A DNA stretch of 53,134 nt from Desulfonatronum sp. SC1 (GTDB taxonomy: Bacteria; Desulfobacterota; Desulfovibrionia; Desulfovibrionales; Desulfonatronaceae): contig NZ_PZKN01000030.1 in NCBI RefSeq assembly GCF_003046795.1, positions 1 through 53,134 on the forward strand, given 5' to 3'. The position numbers and the translations under genes are program-made. Below, in pieces: positions 23,097 through 32,320 of the stretch (within the stretch, counting starts at the first letter, position 1; every line of letters begins with the position of its first letter). Under the pieces are notes generated by a model. That model worked only from the letters and a program-made list of their open reading frames with translations, had not been told where the DNA came from and made no database searches.

Positions 23097-25343
23097 TCAG
23101 GCCGGAGACGGCGAAGCGTCGCCGCCCACCCGTTTTGACCGGTACATCTGCCAGGCGAACAGGGAGAAGTACATGGCCACGCCGAGGATCTGCATGCCCA
23201 GCCGATCAAAGGGCAGATAGGCCGCGAAGACGCCTGGGCGGAAGGTAGTGGCGCAGACGGACAGCAGGAACAGCCGCTCCAACCAGTTGCAGCGCGTGAC
23301 CAGCCAGCCTTGTAGAGCCGAGGCAAAGGCGAACATGGCGATCAGGCCGGAGAAGAAAACCCAGGTCAGATACCAAGGGTCCTCAAGCCAGATCACCTTG
23401 CCGGTGTCGGTCACCCCGGAAATCATCAACAGATCGGTGTTGAACAGGAAAATGAACGGCAGGATGGCCGTGCGCAGGCTGTAGGCGAACCCTTGGACCC
23501 CGGTCTTGATCGGGTCCGTGCGGGCGATGGCCGCTCCGGCGTAGGCCGCCAAGCCCACCGGCGGAGTCACGTCGGCCAGGATGCCGAAATAAAAGACGAA
23601 CAAATGGGCCGCGATCAGCGGGAAAATCAAACCGGCGTCGCCGCCGAGCTGAATGATTACCGGCGCGGTCAGGGTGGCCATGATGATGTAGTTGGCCGTG
23701 GTGGGCATGCCCATGCCCAGGATCAGGCTGGTAATGGCCGTGAAGACCAGCATCAGCACGATGTTGCCCATGGACAGGGTAGCGATGATGGTGATGAAGC
23801 GGCCCACAAGACCGGTGATGGTCACCACGCCGACGATGATCCCGGCCGTGGCCGTGGCCACGCCCACGGAAACCATGTTCCGCGCTCCCATGATCATCCC
23901 GCTCCAGACATCGTGCAGACCCTGCCACGTGGCGGTCAGCAAAAAGCGCTTCAGGTCGATACTCGGGTCCAGGGTCCCAGCCCGCTTGTGTACGCCCAGG
24001 GACAGGAAGGCGATGATCGGCCGCTGGACGAGCATGATCACGACCAGGCTTTCAATGGCGTACAAAGCCGAAGCAATGGGGGAGCGGCGCATGATCACCA
24101 GATAGAAGATCAGCACGCCCAGGGGAATGATGAAATGACAGCCCCGGAGCACGGTCCTGCCGAATTTGGGCAGTTCCTTGCGCGGCAGGGCCTTGATGCC
24201 CATTTTCAGGGCCTCCAGGTGCACGATGTACAGCAAGGCCAGATACGCAATCAGGGCCGGAAACAAGGCCGCGCGAACCACGTCCAGGTACGGGATCCCG
24301 ATGATCTCGGCCATGATGAACGCCGCGGCGCCCATGATCGGCGGCATGAGCTGCCCGTTGACCGAGGAAGCCACTTCAATGGCGGCGGCCTTGTGCGCCG
24401 GAAAGCCGACCTTCTTCATCAGCGGGATGGTGAAGGTTCCGGTGGTCACGGTGTTGGCGATGGAGGAGCCGGAAACCAAGCCGGTCAACCCGGAGGCCAT
24501 GACCGCGGCCTTGGCCGGACCGCCCCGGAAGGTGCCCAGGGCCGAAAAGGCCACATCGATGAAATATTTGCCGCCTCCGGCTCGGTCCAGAAGCGCCCCG
24601 AAGAGGACGAACAGAAAGACGAAGTCCGTGGATACGCCCAGAGGGACGCCGAAAATGCCCGTGGTGGTCAGGTACATGTCACTGATGATGAAATCCAGGG
24701 GGACGCCCCGGTGGCGGAACAGCGCGGGCAAATGAGGACCAATAATGGTGTACAGCAAGAAAATGGCCGCCAGAACTGCCAGGGCCGGCCCCAGAGCGCG
24801 CCTTGCCGCTTCCAGCAACAGCACAATCAGGATCACGCCCATCCAGATGTCCAGTTGCGAGGGCAGACCCATCCGGGTGATGATTCCGCTGTAGTCCCAC
24901 CAAATGTACAGGGCCCCGGCCGTGGCCAGGATGGCCAGCAGGATGTCGTAAAGCGGAATATGCGTCCGGATGGAGCGGCGAGCGAAGCTGGGAATCATCT
25001 TTTGGGTCCAGGTGACCCACATGGGCGGGCTGTACTGCTTGTAGGCCGGGTAGGCCAGGAAAGCGAGACAGATGGCGAATCCCAGGTGCCAGGAACGGGC
25101 GATGTGGGAGTTCATCGGCTGATAAGCCAGATAGAGCTGAAAACCGGACCATCCCAGACACAACAGGGTGATGATCCAGGCGGCCACGGGATGCTTTGGC
25201 TCCCGGGCCCCGGCTTCGACCATGGCCACCATGTCTTCGGCGGACTGGCGAACCCGGGTTTTCTTGCGCGACCCATCTGCGTGTGATTCGGCGGCGCGCT
25301 CAACGCCCAGCGGCATGGCTTCGGTACGTTCCTGATCGGTCAT
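23097..25343 (-). CDS. TRAP transporter permease, fused 4TM/12TM type
   Basis: A 748-aa inner-membrane protein combining the small (DctQ-like) and large (DctM-like) TRAP subunits. After a soluble ~50-residue N-terminus come many helices with the DctM signatures FVLFGALLDRAGGGKYF, MASGLTGLVSGSSIANTVTTG, VNGQLMPPIMGAAAFIMAE, and GMGMPTTANYIIMA. It imports an organic acid or similar solute using a Na+ or H+ gradient together with a TAXI-type binding protein, encoded directly upstream (25431-26390). It ends the five-gene operon that begins with the ATP-grasp gene. A hairpin lies between it and the binding-protein gene. Confidence 0.95.
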   Translation of the reverse strand: MTDQERTEAMPLGVERAAESHADGSRKKTRVRQSAEDMVAMVEAGAREPKHPVAAWIITLLCLGWSGFQLYLAYQPMNSHIARSWHLGFAICLAFLAYPAYKQYSPPMWVTWTQKMIPSFARRSIRTHIPLYDILLAILATAGALYIWWDYSGIITRMGLPSQLDIWMGVILIVLLLEAARRALGPALAVLAAIFLLYTIIGPHLPALFRHRGVPLDFIISDMYLTTTGIFGVPLGVSTDFVFLFVLFGALLDRAGGGKYFIDVAFSALGTFRGGPAKAAVMASGLTGLVSGSSIANTVTTGTFTIPLMKKVGFPAHKAAAIEVASSVNGQLMPPIMGAAAFIMAEIIGIPYLDVVRAALFPALIAYLALLYIVHLEALKMGIKALPRKELPKFGRTVLRGCHFIIPLGVLIFYLVIMRRSPIASALYAIESLVVIMLVQRPIIAFLSLGVHKRAGTLDPSIDLKRFLLTATWQGLHDVWSGMIMGARNMVSVGVATATAGIIVGVVTITGLVGRFITIIATLSMGNIVLMLVFTAITSLILGMGMPTTANYIIMATLTAPVIIQLGGDAGLIFPLIAAHLFVFYFGILADVTPPVGLAAYAGAAIARTDPIKTGVQGFAYSLRTAILPFIFLFNTDLLMISGVTDTGKVIWLEDPWYLTWVFFSGLIAMFAFASALQGWLVTRCNWLERLFLLSVCATTFRPGVFAAYLPFDRLGMQILGVAMYFSLFAWQMYRSKRVGGDASPSPA

Positions 25344-25383
25344 GGCGGACCTTTAGTGCTTGTAAGGACGATGCGGAGGGAGG

Positions 25384-25414
25384 AAAAAACAGGGGCGGTT
25401 CGCAAACCGCCCCT
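25384..25414 (-). terminator. Intra-operon terminator/attenuator
   Basis: Stem AGGGGCGGTT / AACCGCCCCT with a CGCA-type loop (25391-25414). On the minus strand it is followed by six T (25389-25384). It sits between the TRAP binding-protein stop and the permease start, a placement that commonly lowers permease expression relative to the binding protein. Confidence 0.85.
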
Positions 25415-25430
25415 GAACAAACGAGATAGG

Positions 25431-26390
25431 CTACATCCAGCCTTTTTCCTTGTAGTACTTTTCAGCGCCGGGATGCAGCGGAGCGGACAGGCCCTGCAGC
25501 ATTTCCTCGGGGTTCAGGTTGCGGAACGCTGCGTGGGAAGCACGCAGTTCATCCAGGTTGTCAAAAACCGTCTTGACCATGTCGTAGACCACCTGCTCGG
25601 AGACGGAGTCGTTGGTGACCACGGTGGCGGTCACGGCGTAGGTCTCGATGTCCCGGTCAATGCCGCGGTACGTGCCGGCGGGGATGCTGGTCGTGATGTA
25701 AAAGGGGTGCTCGGCCACGAACGCCTTGACGGCGTCGGAATTCAGGGGAACCATGTCCAGATCCACGGACTGGGCAGGCTCTTCGATGGCCGCGCTGGGG
25801 TTACCCACGGTGTAGAAAAAAGCATCAATGTTGCGGTCCACCAGTGCACGGGAAGCTTCATGCTGCTGCAACGCCTCGGCCCGGAAATCCGTGTTGAAGT
25901 CCAGCCCGTACATGCGCAACACGTCCTCCGCGTTGCCACGCTGACCCGAGCCGGGATTGCCGATGTTCACCCGCTTGCCCTTCAAGCTTTCAACAGTGGT
26001 AATGCCCGTATCTTTCCGAGTGACCAACATGACGGTCTCGGGATGCATGCTGAAGACGCTGCGCAACCCCGTGACCGGCTTGCCTTCCCAGTCAGCGGTG
26101 CCGTTGTAGCCCTGGAAATTCCTGTCGGACTGGGCCACGGCGAAATCAAACGCTCCGCGATCCAGGGCGTTGATGTTGAACACCGAGCCACCGGTGGGCC
26201 GGCCGATGTAGTTGTACTCTCCGCCCATATGCTTGTTCATCATGTTGCTGATCTGCAGGGCGACCTGATAGTAAACTCCGGTAATGGACGCTCCGCCGAA
26301 CAGAATGTCCTGCTTCGCCATGGCCTGGGGCGCGGACAATGCCAGTCCAAGGGCGACGACCAAGGCTACGAACCATTTCTTTCCTACCAT
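25431..26390 (-). CDS. TAXI-family TRAP solute-binding protein
   Basis: A 319-aa periplasmic binding protein with signal peptide (MVGKKWFVALVVALGLALS, cleaved after AMA). The mature part begins QDILFGGASITGVYYQVAL, typical of the TAXI family, with FDFAVAQSDRNFQGYNG and GKRVNIGNPGSGQRGNAED as ligand-pocket segments. ATG 26390 has GGAGGTGTGAGT upstream and is preferred to the GTG at 26396. It delivers substrate to the fused permease. TAXI proteins often bind glutamate or dicarboxylates, but the substrate here is unknown and may be linked to the aminomutase pathway upstream. Confidence 0.94.
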   Translation of the reverse strand: MVGKKWFVALVVALGLALSAPQAMAKQDILFGGASITGVYYQVALQISNMMNKHMGGEYNYIGRPTGGSVFNINALDRGAFDFAVAQSDRNFQGYNGTADWEGKPVTGLRSVFSMHPETVMLVTRKDTGITTVESLKGKRVNIGNPGSGQRGNAEDVLRMYGLDFNTDFRAEALQQHEASRALVDRNIDAFFYTVGNPSAAIEEPAQSVDLDMVPLNSDAVKAFVAEHPFYITTSIPAGTYRGIDRDIETYAVTATVVTNDSVSEQVVYDMVKTVFDNLDELRASHAAFRNLNPEEMLQGLSAPLHPGAEKYYKEKGWM

Positions 26391-26504
26391 ACTCACACCT
26401 CCATAACAAAAATGTTAAAAATCGAACAATTTCACCTCTCACCAATCTTGTCTGAAGTGATATGCCGAAGTTGGGTACTGATGTCAAACGCCGCGGATTC
26501 ACAA

Positions 26505-27659
26505 TCAGTGGGCCCGATTGGTCCACAAATCCAGCAACAATGAGGCGACCAAGGCGGAGCGCTCCATCAGACTGCACCTGACAATGTACTCTCTGTCACT
26601 GTGGTCCAGGTCACCTAGCGGCCCCAGCCCGTCCAGAACCGGAACGCCTCGGTCGGCAATGAAGTTGGCGTCGGAAACTCCGAAACGCAGCTCGTCGGGC
26701 AAGTCGTATCCCAACAGCGCCGCCTGCCTCCGGGCCGCCGCGTACAGGCCCTTGTTCGCCTCGGATTGGGGCATGGCCGAGCGGCCCGAGGTTTCGACAT
26801 ACTCGCAGGAAGTGCCGGGAACGGTTTGATCCGCGAAAAGAGCCGCCAACGATTCCCGCAGCCGGGACTGGCCTCCAGGCGAGAGAAACCGGGCGTCCAC
26901 CAGGGCCTGGGCCAGTTCCGGGACGGTGTTCGGCCCGATTCCGCCCTCCACGTAGCCCACGTTCACGGTGACTTCCGCGTCGTCGTTCAAGGCTTCCAAG
27001 GCCGTGATCTTGTGGGCCAGTTCCAGGATCGCGCTGGCCTTGGAACCGCCCTTGGCCGCGTGTCCGGCCCTTCCGCGGACCGTCACCCGCAACCCCAATC
27101 TGCCCTTGCGGCCCGTGACCACTTCCCGGTTCAGCCCCCCGCCTTCAAACACCAAACAGGCCAGACAACGCCCGGCTTGCTCCTCGATCCAGGGCCGGGA
27201 AGCCGGAGAGCCGATCTCCTCGTCGGAATTACACAAAAACGTCACCGGCATGTCATTCAAAACGCCCAGGCTCCGGAGCGCCTTGAGCGCGTAAACGCCA
27301 ACCACCAAGCCGCCCTTCATGTCGTAAACCCCGGGCCCGCGGCAGATATCGCCGTCTTCCTGAAAGACGGTGAACGTCGTGTCAGGTGGGAACACGGTAT
27401 CCATGTGCCCCACCAGGACGAAGCCGGATTCGCCGGTGATCCATGGCCCGGATGAGGCCTGGACCATGTTCCCGTAGTCGGCAAAGGGCAGGATTCGGAC
27501 ATCCGGCAAGACCTGTCCCAGTACCTCGCTCATGGCCTCGGCCATAAGGTCCAGACCCGACTTGTTCCGACTGCCGCTCTGGATCTCCACCAAACGCCGC
27601 AGCAGTTCAACGGCTTCGGTTTCCCGGTCCGCCAGGTAGGCGGCAATTTGATCGCGCAT
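26505..27659 (-). CDS. M20-family metallopeptidase (CPG2/ArgE-like)
   Basis: A 384-aa cytoplasmic zinc hydrolase. Metal and catalytic motifs: LVGHMDTVFPPDTTF (first His and Asp), GPGVYDMKGGLVVGVYAL (bridging Asp), FLCNSDEEIGSPASR (catalytic Glu-Glu), and a C-terminal SDANFIADRGVPVLDGLGP with the dimerisation domain around GRAGHAAKGGSKA. These enzymes remove an acyl, aminoacyl or glutamyl group from small molecules. ATG 27659 lies 7 bases after the KamA stop. In this operon it may hydrolyse or recycle the peptide-like product of the ATP-grasp ligase (inference). Confidence 0.92.
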   Translation of the reverse strand: MRDQIAAYLADRETEAVELLRRLVEIQSGSRNKSGLDLMAEAMSEVLGQVLPDVRILPFADYGNMVQASSGPWITGESGFVLVGHMDTVFPPDTTFTVFQEDGDICRGPGVYDMKGGLVVGVYALKALRSLGVLNDMPVTFLCNSDEEIGSPASRPWIEEQAGRCLACLVFEGGGLNREVVTGRKGRLGLRVTVRGRAGHAAKGGSKASAILELAHKITALEALNDDAEVTVNVGYVEGGIGPNTVPELAQALVDARFLSPGGQSRLRESLAALFADQTVPGTSCEYVETSGRSAMPQSEANKGLYAAARRQAALLGYDLPDELRFGVSDANFIADRGVPVLDGLGPLGDLDHSDREYIVRCSLMERSALVASLLLDLWTNRAH

Positions 27660-27666
27660 GGAAGGA

Positions 27667-29256
27667 CTATTCTTCCGTGTCAGCCTGATACCTGGCGAAC
27701 CCGAAATCCCGGCGGGCATACTCACCGGGATCGGCGTCCGGGTACATCACCCGCTCCTCGTTCCAGGGCTTGTGCATCCGCAGGTTGCCGTCCTTGCGCC
27801 CGAGAAGGTTGGTCTTGTGCAGGGGGATCTTACCGCCGGCCGTGGCGATGTACCGGGGGATGGCGTCGCCGGAGATGTTGCCGTACATGCTCTCGATGAT
27901 CTCCTGGCCCGTGGCCACGGGAACGCGCAAATGGGCGAACTGTGGGTTGCGGTAGCTGCAATTGAACACGTAGTAGGGGCGAACATAGGCCTCCTGGATG
28001 GTTTCGCACAGCTTCCACATCTTGATCTTCGTATCGTTGATGCCTTTGAGCAGCACGGCCTGGTTCATCACTGCCATAACCCGCCTAGAAATCGCCTTGA
28101 AAGCGGCCCTGGACACCGGAGTTATCTCCTGGGCCGTGTTGATCTGGGTAACCACGCGTATCGGTTTGCGGTCGTTGCTGGCCTCCAGGATGTCCAGCAA
28201 TTCCTCTTCCACACGCTGCGGCGTGGTGACCGGAATCCTGGTGCCCAGGCGCTTCATCCTCACGTGCTCGATGGAGTCCAACTCGCCCAGAAGCCATTCC
28301 AACATGGAGTTGGGCAGCACGAATGCGTCCCCGCCGGTGACCAGCACGTCCCGGATTTCCGGGTTGGCCCGGATGTAGTCCAGGGCCTCGCCGTAGGCCT
28401 CCTTGCTGTAGATCCGGTCCTTGGCGCCGATATGCGCGATGCGCAGACAGTGGGTGCAGTACATGGCGCACATATTGGTGGCCTTGATGGTCACCACCCG
28501 GGGATAGAATTGGTCGATCAGCCGGGCCGGGGAATGATCCGCGGCCACCGGTGGGATCTCCACCCCGGCGTTGTCGATCATTTCCGCGGTGGGCACGGCC
28601 TGGAGCAGCACGGGATCGTTGCTCCTATCCGGCAGGATCAGACTGGCATAGTATGGGGTCAGGCGCATCCGATAGGTTTGGGTGACCCGGCGGACCTCCT
28701 CCACGGCCTTGGCCGGCAGGTCCAGCACCGAGGCCAACGCGTCCACGCTCTCAATGGCATGGCGCAACTGCCCGGAATAGGAGTTCCAGTCCGCATCCGT
28801 CATGCCCAGAACGCGCTTGATCCGCGCCTGGTTCTCCTGAATCCGCTCCCAAACCTCGCTCCCGCTGGGCGCTTCAACGGCGTGGCGGTCCAGGTAGTCG
28901 GCGATCCGGGCCTTGGCCTCGACGACAATGGGCAGGGCCTTGCCCACTCGACCGCCCACGGTCACTCCGTGCTCATCCAATTTGGCATGCTTGTCCGCCA
29001 AAGTTACAAGTTCCTCCCGGGTCAGGCCAAGTCGTTCCGGTGTCAGGTCCTGCTCGCCATGAATCCGAGCCAATTCCACGAACAGTTCGACAATGGGACC
29101 GGTGCGTTCCTGGGTCAGGGCCGTGTTCTTCAACTCGGCCACGGCGGCGCGCTGTTCTTCTGATGCGGAAGTCTCCTCCTCGGCGATGAACAAGCCCTCA
29201 AAAAACTCCTCGGTAAACGAATCCAAGACATACGGCGTCATGCTGCTCATGATCAT
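27667..29256 (-). CDS. KamA-family radical SAM aminomutase
   Basis: A 529-aa homologue of lysine/glutamate 2,3-aminomutase. The radical SAM cluster motif is CAMYCTHC (C263, C267, C270), SAM-binding VLVTGGDAFVLPNSML follows, and the PLP lysine is in ATAGGKIPLH (K476). It has a ~150-residue N-terminal helical extension relative to lysine aminomutase. At the positions where that enzyme has two Asp that hold the substrate amino group I see NCSYRN and IATAGG, so lysine is unlikely. It probably makes a beta-amino acid from another alpha-amino acid. Its ATG overlaps the stop of the ATP-grasp gene (ATGA); a second ATG at 29250 is possible. Confidence 0.9.
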   Translation of the reverse strand: MIMSSMTPYVLDSFTEEFFEGLFIAEEETSASEEQRAAVAELKNTALTQERTGPIVELFVELARIHGEQDLTPERLGLTREELVTLADKHAKLDEHGVTVGGRVGKALPIVVEAKARIADYLDRHAVEAPSGSEVWERIQENQARIKRVLGMTDADWNSYSGQLRHAIESVDALASVLDLPAKAVEEVRRVTQTYRMRLTPYYASLILPDRSNDPVLLQAVPTAEMIDNAGVEIPPVAADHSPARLIDQFYPRVVTIKATNMCAMYCTHCLRIAHIGAKDRIYSKEAYGEALDYIRANPEIRDVLVTGGDAFVLPNSMLEWLLGELDSIEHVRMKRLGTRIPVTTPQRVEEELLDILEASNDRKPIRVVTQINTAQEITPVSRAAFKAISRRVMAVMNQAVLLKGINDTKIKMWKLCETIQEAYVRPYYVFNCSYRNPQFAHLRVPVATGQEIIESMYGNISGDAIPRYIATAGGKIPLHKTNLLGRKDGNLRMHKPWNEERVMYPDADPGEYARRDFGFARYQADTEE

Positions 29257-30671
29257 TCATCCTTCGTTGTGGTTTGGGTCTGAAGCGTTTCGAAAATGGA
29301 TTCCTTGAGCTGTTTGATGCCCAGACGGATATCCTCCTCCAACTGCGCCCGGGTGTGACCGACGGCCACCACGCGGCCCAGGAATGTCCCCGGCTGCACG
29401 GCAAGCCTGCCGCCGACATGTTCCACCACGATCACGCCGTGGTCCTGCCTGCCGGCCTTGACCTCCCGAAACAGGGTTCGTTCATCCTCGTCCACGGGCA
29501 CGATCTGATTGGTTTCGGCTTCCTCGTCCAGTTTGTAGTTGTAGGTCCGCCAACAGATGTCGCCCAAGGCGTCGACGATTTCCATCTTGTTTTCCGGAAA
29601 ACGGTTATGCATCACGGCGTGGTACTCCAGTTCCAATAAGCCGGGCGTATCCGCCGGCAAAGCGTTTTCCAGAGTACAGCACATTTCCATGGTGGTGCCC
29701 TGTTTCCGGGCATTGACTTCCACGAAAAAAATCCGGCCCTGGCCGTCGACAACGTAATCGCAACCGAAAATCCCACGATACCCGCTGCGGCCCATGACCT
29801 GCCCCACCTTGCGGGTGATCTCCCGCAACTCCCCCTGCAAGGCGGAAGACAGCGCCGACGGGAATGTCGATCCGCGAAACTTGTTCCCGTCCTGAATCTC
29901 TTGGTCCGCGATGGCCGCGATGAACACGTCCGCGGGGCCGGCCACGACGCCAAGCACGGTGGGGTCGTCGAGATGGGGAATATAGCGGCTGATGAAGAAT
30001 TTCCCCTTTAGGTGGGCGGCTTTGGTCTCGATCTCCTCCTGAGTCGTGGCCAGAAAGCTGTTCACCCCGGCCGCGGAATAGGGCTGGCTGACGAAAATGC
30101 CGTCCGGCCATTCCCCCCAGAGATCCCGTGCCGTTTCCAGCATGTGCTCCGCGTCCGCGCAAACCCGGTAGTCGATCAGGGGAGCCGTACCCTTGAGCAT
30201 CTGCAACTGGTAAAGCTTGTTGTTCCAGATATTGGCGATATGCCCGCTGGGCCCGAGGATGCGCACGTCGGGAATCAAAGCCAGGGTCAACTCCGGAACG
30301 GATTCAAAAACGTGGATGAACACCTGCCCCTGCTTGTCCAGGAGTTGCCGGACCAGGTCGTTGACCGCGGCGGAAGCCGAGACCAGGGAAGCGAAGGTTC
30401 TCGGGGCGATCCGGAAACTGACCTTGCGCCCTTTGGCCCGGTACAGTTCCCTGGCCATGGGATTGATCACCAGGGTGTTCTTGTGCGGGTAGGATTCCAG
30501 CACGTCCGACAGGATGGAGATGAAATCAAAAGGCCTCCCGTGGATCTTGGACAGGGTCTCCTTGACGAACTGGTTCAGGCAGTCCGTCTTGATTTCACCG
30601 ATGTACAAAAAATATGAAACTTCAGGGTCCAACTTGATGTCCGAAAAAAAGACATCGTCCTCCATGAGCAT
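29253..30671 (-). CDS. ATP-grasp ligase
   Basis: A 472-aa cytoplasmic protein whose C-terminal two thirds form an ATP-grasp domain: KGKFFISRYIPHLDDPTV, GNKFRGSTFPS, then the metal-binding FGCDYVVDGQGRIFFVEVNA followed by RKQGT. The N-terminal ~150 residues form a pre-ATP-grasp domain (TLVINPMARELYRAKGRKV, IPDVRILGPSG). Such enzymes join a carboxylate to an amine via an acyl-phosphate. It is the first gene of the operon, translationally coupled to the KamA gene. Product and substrates are unknown; ligation of the beta-amino acid made by the aminomutase is the natural guess. Confidence 0.88.
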   Translation of the reverse strand: MLMEDDVFFSDIKLDPEVSYFLYIGEIKTDCLNQFVKETLSKIHGRPFDFISILSDVLESYPHKNTLVINPMARELYRAKGRKVSFRIAPRTFASLVSASAAVNDLVRQLLDKQGQVFIHVFESVPELTLALIPDVRILGPSGHIANIWNNKLYQLQMLKGTAPLIDYRVCADAEHMLETARDLWGEWPDGIFVSQPYSAAGVNSFLATTQEEIETKAAHLKGKFFISRYIPHLDDPTVLGVVAGPADVFIAAIADQEIQDGNKFRGSTFPSALSSALQGELREITRKVGQVMGRSGYRGIFGCDYVVDGQGRIFFVEVNARKQGTTMEMCCTLENALPADTPGLLELEYHAVMHNRFPENKMEIVDALGDICWRTYNYKLDEEAETNQIVPVDEDERTLFREVKAGRQDHGVIVVEHVGGRLAVQPGTFLGRVVAVGHTRAQLEEDIRLGIKQLKESIFETLQTQTTTKDE

Positions 30672-30781
30672 ATTCTCGCCCTCCGCGAAATACGGATAAA
30701 ATCTGCTTCCGGTAGGCCGTTTTCATGACGAGGTCAATCGATTTTGAGTTCAAGGTTCAGGATACAAGGGGTAACGGACTG

Positions 30782-32320
30782 CTATGGTCCGCCGGGCAAG
30801 GCGCAACTCGTTGTGGACGAGGGGCCCAGCGGCTTGGCCGGTCCCGCCGCCCGGCCGGTCTGACGGGCGATTCTTTCCAGCATGCCCTTGAAGATCAGGA
30901 TGTGGAACGGATAGGTGGCGTACCAGTAGACCAAGCCCCACAGTCCTTTCGGCAAAAATCGGGAACGCTCGATGATTTCCGTATGCTCTCCTTCCGGACC
31001 GGCGGGACGCAGTTCAAAATCCAACAGGGCATCCCCGGGCACCTTCATCTCGGCCAGAAGCCGCAAGCGTCGGCCGGGTTCCAGTTGGAGCACCCGCCAG
31101 AAGTCCAGGGCGTCGCCGACCCGGATTTCGGATGGATGGCGTCGCCCGCGCCGCAGCCCCACTCCGCCGACAATTCGATCCATGAACCCGCGCAACCGCC
31201 AGAGCCAGTCTCCATAGTACCAGCCGGTTTCCCCGCCCAAAGCGGCCACTACCGGCCAGACCTCCTCCGGCCTGGCCGCGATCTTGATGTGGTAGGACAC
31301 CCCCAGCAGCGTGCCTCCGGCATACGGAGCGTCGCCGCAATCCAGCCATTCCGGAGGCGGCTGAAACCCGGCGTCGCTCCAGCAGGTTTCCACGTCCAGC
31401 TGCTGGACCTTCTGCAACGCCGTGGCAATGGCCTCCCGACAGGTCAAAAGCGGCTGGGGGATGATCTCCCGTATCCGGTTCTCCGCGCAGACCACCCGGT
31501 TACGCAGCCCCAGAACCAGAGGCTTGGCCAAAATCGTGGGAATCGGTGTCACGAAATTGATCCACAAGGATGAGAGGTGCGGGGTGAGCAGGGGGACCGG
31601 GATCAGCAGGCGTTTCGGCAATCCGGCGATTTCGGCGTACAATTGAAACATTTGGGCATAGGTCAGTACGTCCGGACCGCCGATGTCGTACGTCTGGCCG
31701 GTGGTTTCCGGATGTTCCAGACAGCCCGAAAGGTACTCGATGACGTTGGACACGGCGATGGGTTGGCATTCGGTACGCACCCAGCGCGGGGTGATCATCA
31801 CCGGCAAGCGCTCGGTCAGATAGCGCAAGATTTCAAACGACGCACTGCCCGACCCGATGATCATGGCCGCCCGCAGGAAGGTCACGGGCACGCGCCCCTC
31901 CCGCAACACCCTGGCCACCTCCAACCGGGAGCGCAGATGCTTGCTCAGATGCGCGTCGCTCTCATCCCCCAGGCCGCCCAGGTAGATGATCCGCGAAAGC
32001 CCCTGAGTCTCGGCGGCCCGGGCCATGTTCTCCGCCGCGACCCTGTCCGTCGAAGCGAAATCCCTGGCGCCCGGCGTCATGGAATGCACCAGGTAGTACG
32101 CCGCGGAGCAGCCCTCCATGGCCCGCTCCAGGGAAGCCTGGTCCATGACGTCGCCCTGGGCCAGCCGCACCAGCGGATGTCCGGCCCAGGGTCGGCATCC
32201 AAGCTTGCCCAGGGAACGGGCCATGGCCGTGACCGCGTGCCCCCGATCCAGCAGCTTTTTGATCAGCCTCCCGCCGATGTACCCCGTGGCCCCGGTGACC
32301 AACACGCGTTGCTCAGCCAT
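30782..32320 (-). CDS. SDR epimerase-like protein with DUF2867 domain
   Basis: A 512-aa protein with an N-terminal atypical SDR domain (RVLVTGATGYIGGRLIKKLL NAD(P)-binding loop; AAYYLVHSMTP; IIYLGGLGD) and a C-terminal DUF2867 domain of ~170 residues (VSYHIKIAARPEEVWPVV, GGETGWYYGDWLWRLRG). This fusion is widespread; it is usually annotated as a nucleoside-diphosphate-sugar epimerase but its substrate is not established. ATG 32320 has GGAGA 5 bases upstream. It is divergent from the ExbB-type gene across a spacer with a tandem repeat. Confidence 0.9.
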   Translation of the reverse strand: MAEQRVLVTGATGYIGGRLIKKLLDRGHAVTAMARSLGKLGCRPWAGHPLVRLAQGDVMDQASLERAMEGCSAAYYLVHSMTPGARDFASTDRVAAENMARAAETQGLSRIIYLGGLGDESDAHLSKHLRSRLEVARVLREGRVPVTFLRAAMIIGSGSASFEILRYLTERLPVMITPRWVRTECQPIAVSNVIEYLSGCLEHPETTGQTYDIGGPDVLTYAQMFQLYAEIAGLPKRLLIPVPLLTPHLSSLWINFVTPIPTILAKPLVLGLRNRVVCAENRIREIIPQPLLTCREAIATALQKVQQLDVETCWSDAGFQPPPEWLDCGDAPYAGGTLLGVSYHIKIAARPEEVWPVVAALGGETGWYYGDWLWRLRGFMDRIVGGVGLRRGRRHPSEIRVGDALDFWRVLQLEPGRRLRLLAEMKVPGDALLDFELRPAGPEGEHTEIIERSRFLPKGLWGLVYWYATYPFHILIFKGMLERIARQTGRAAGPAKPLGPSSTTSCALPGGP

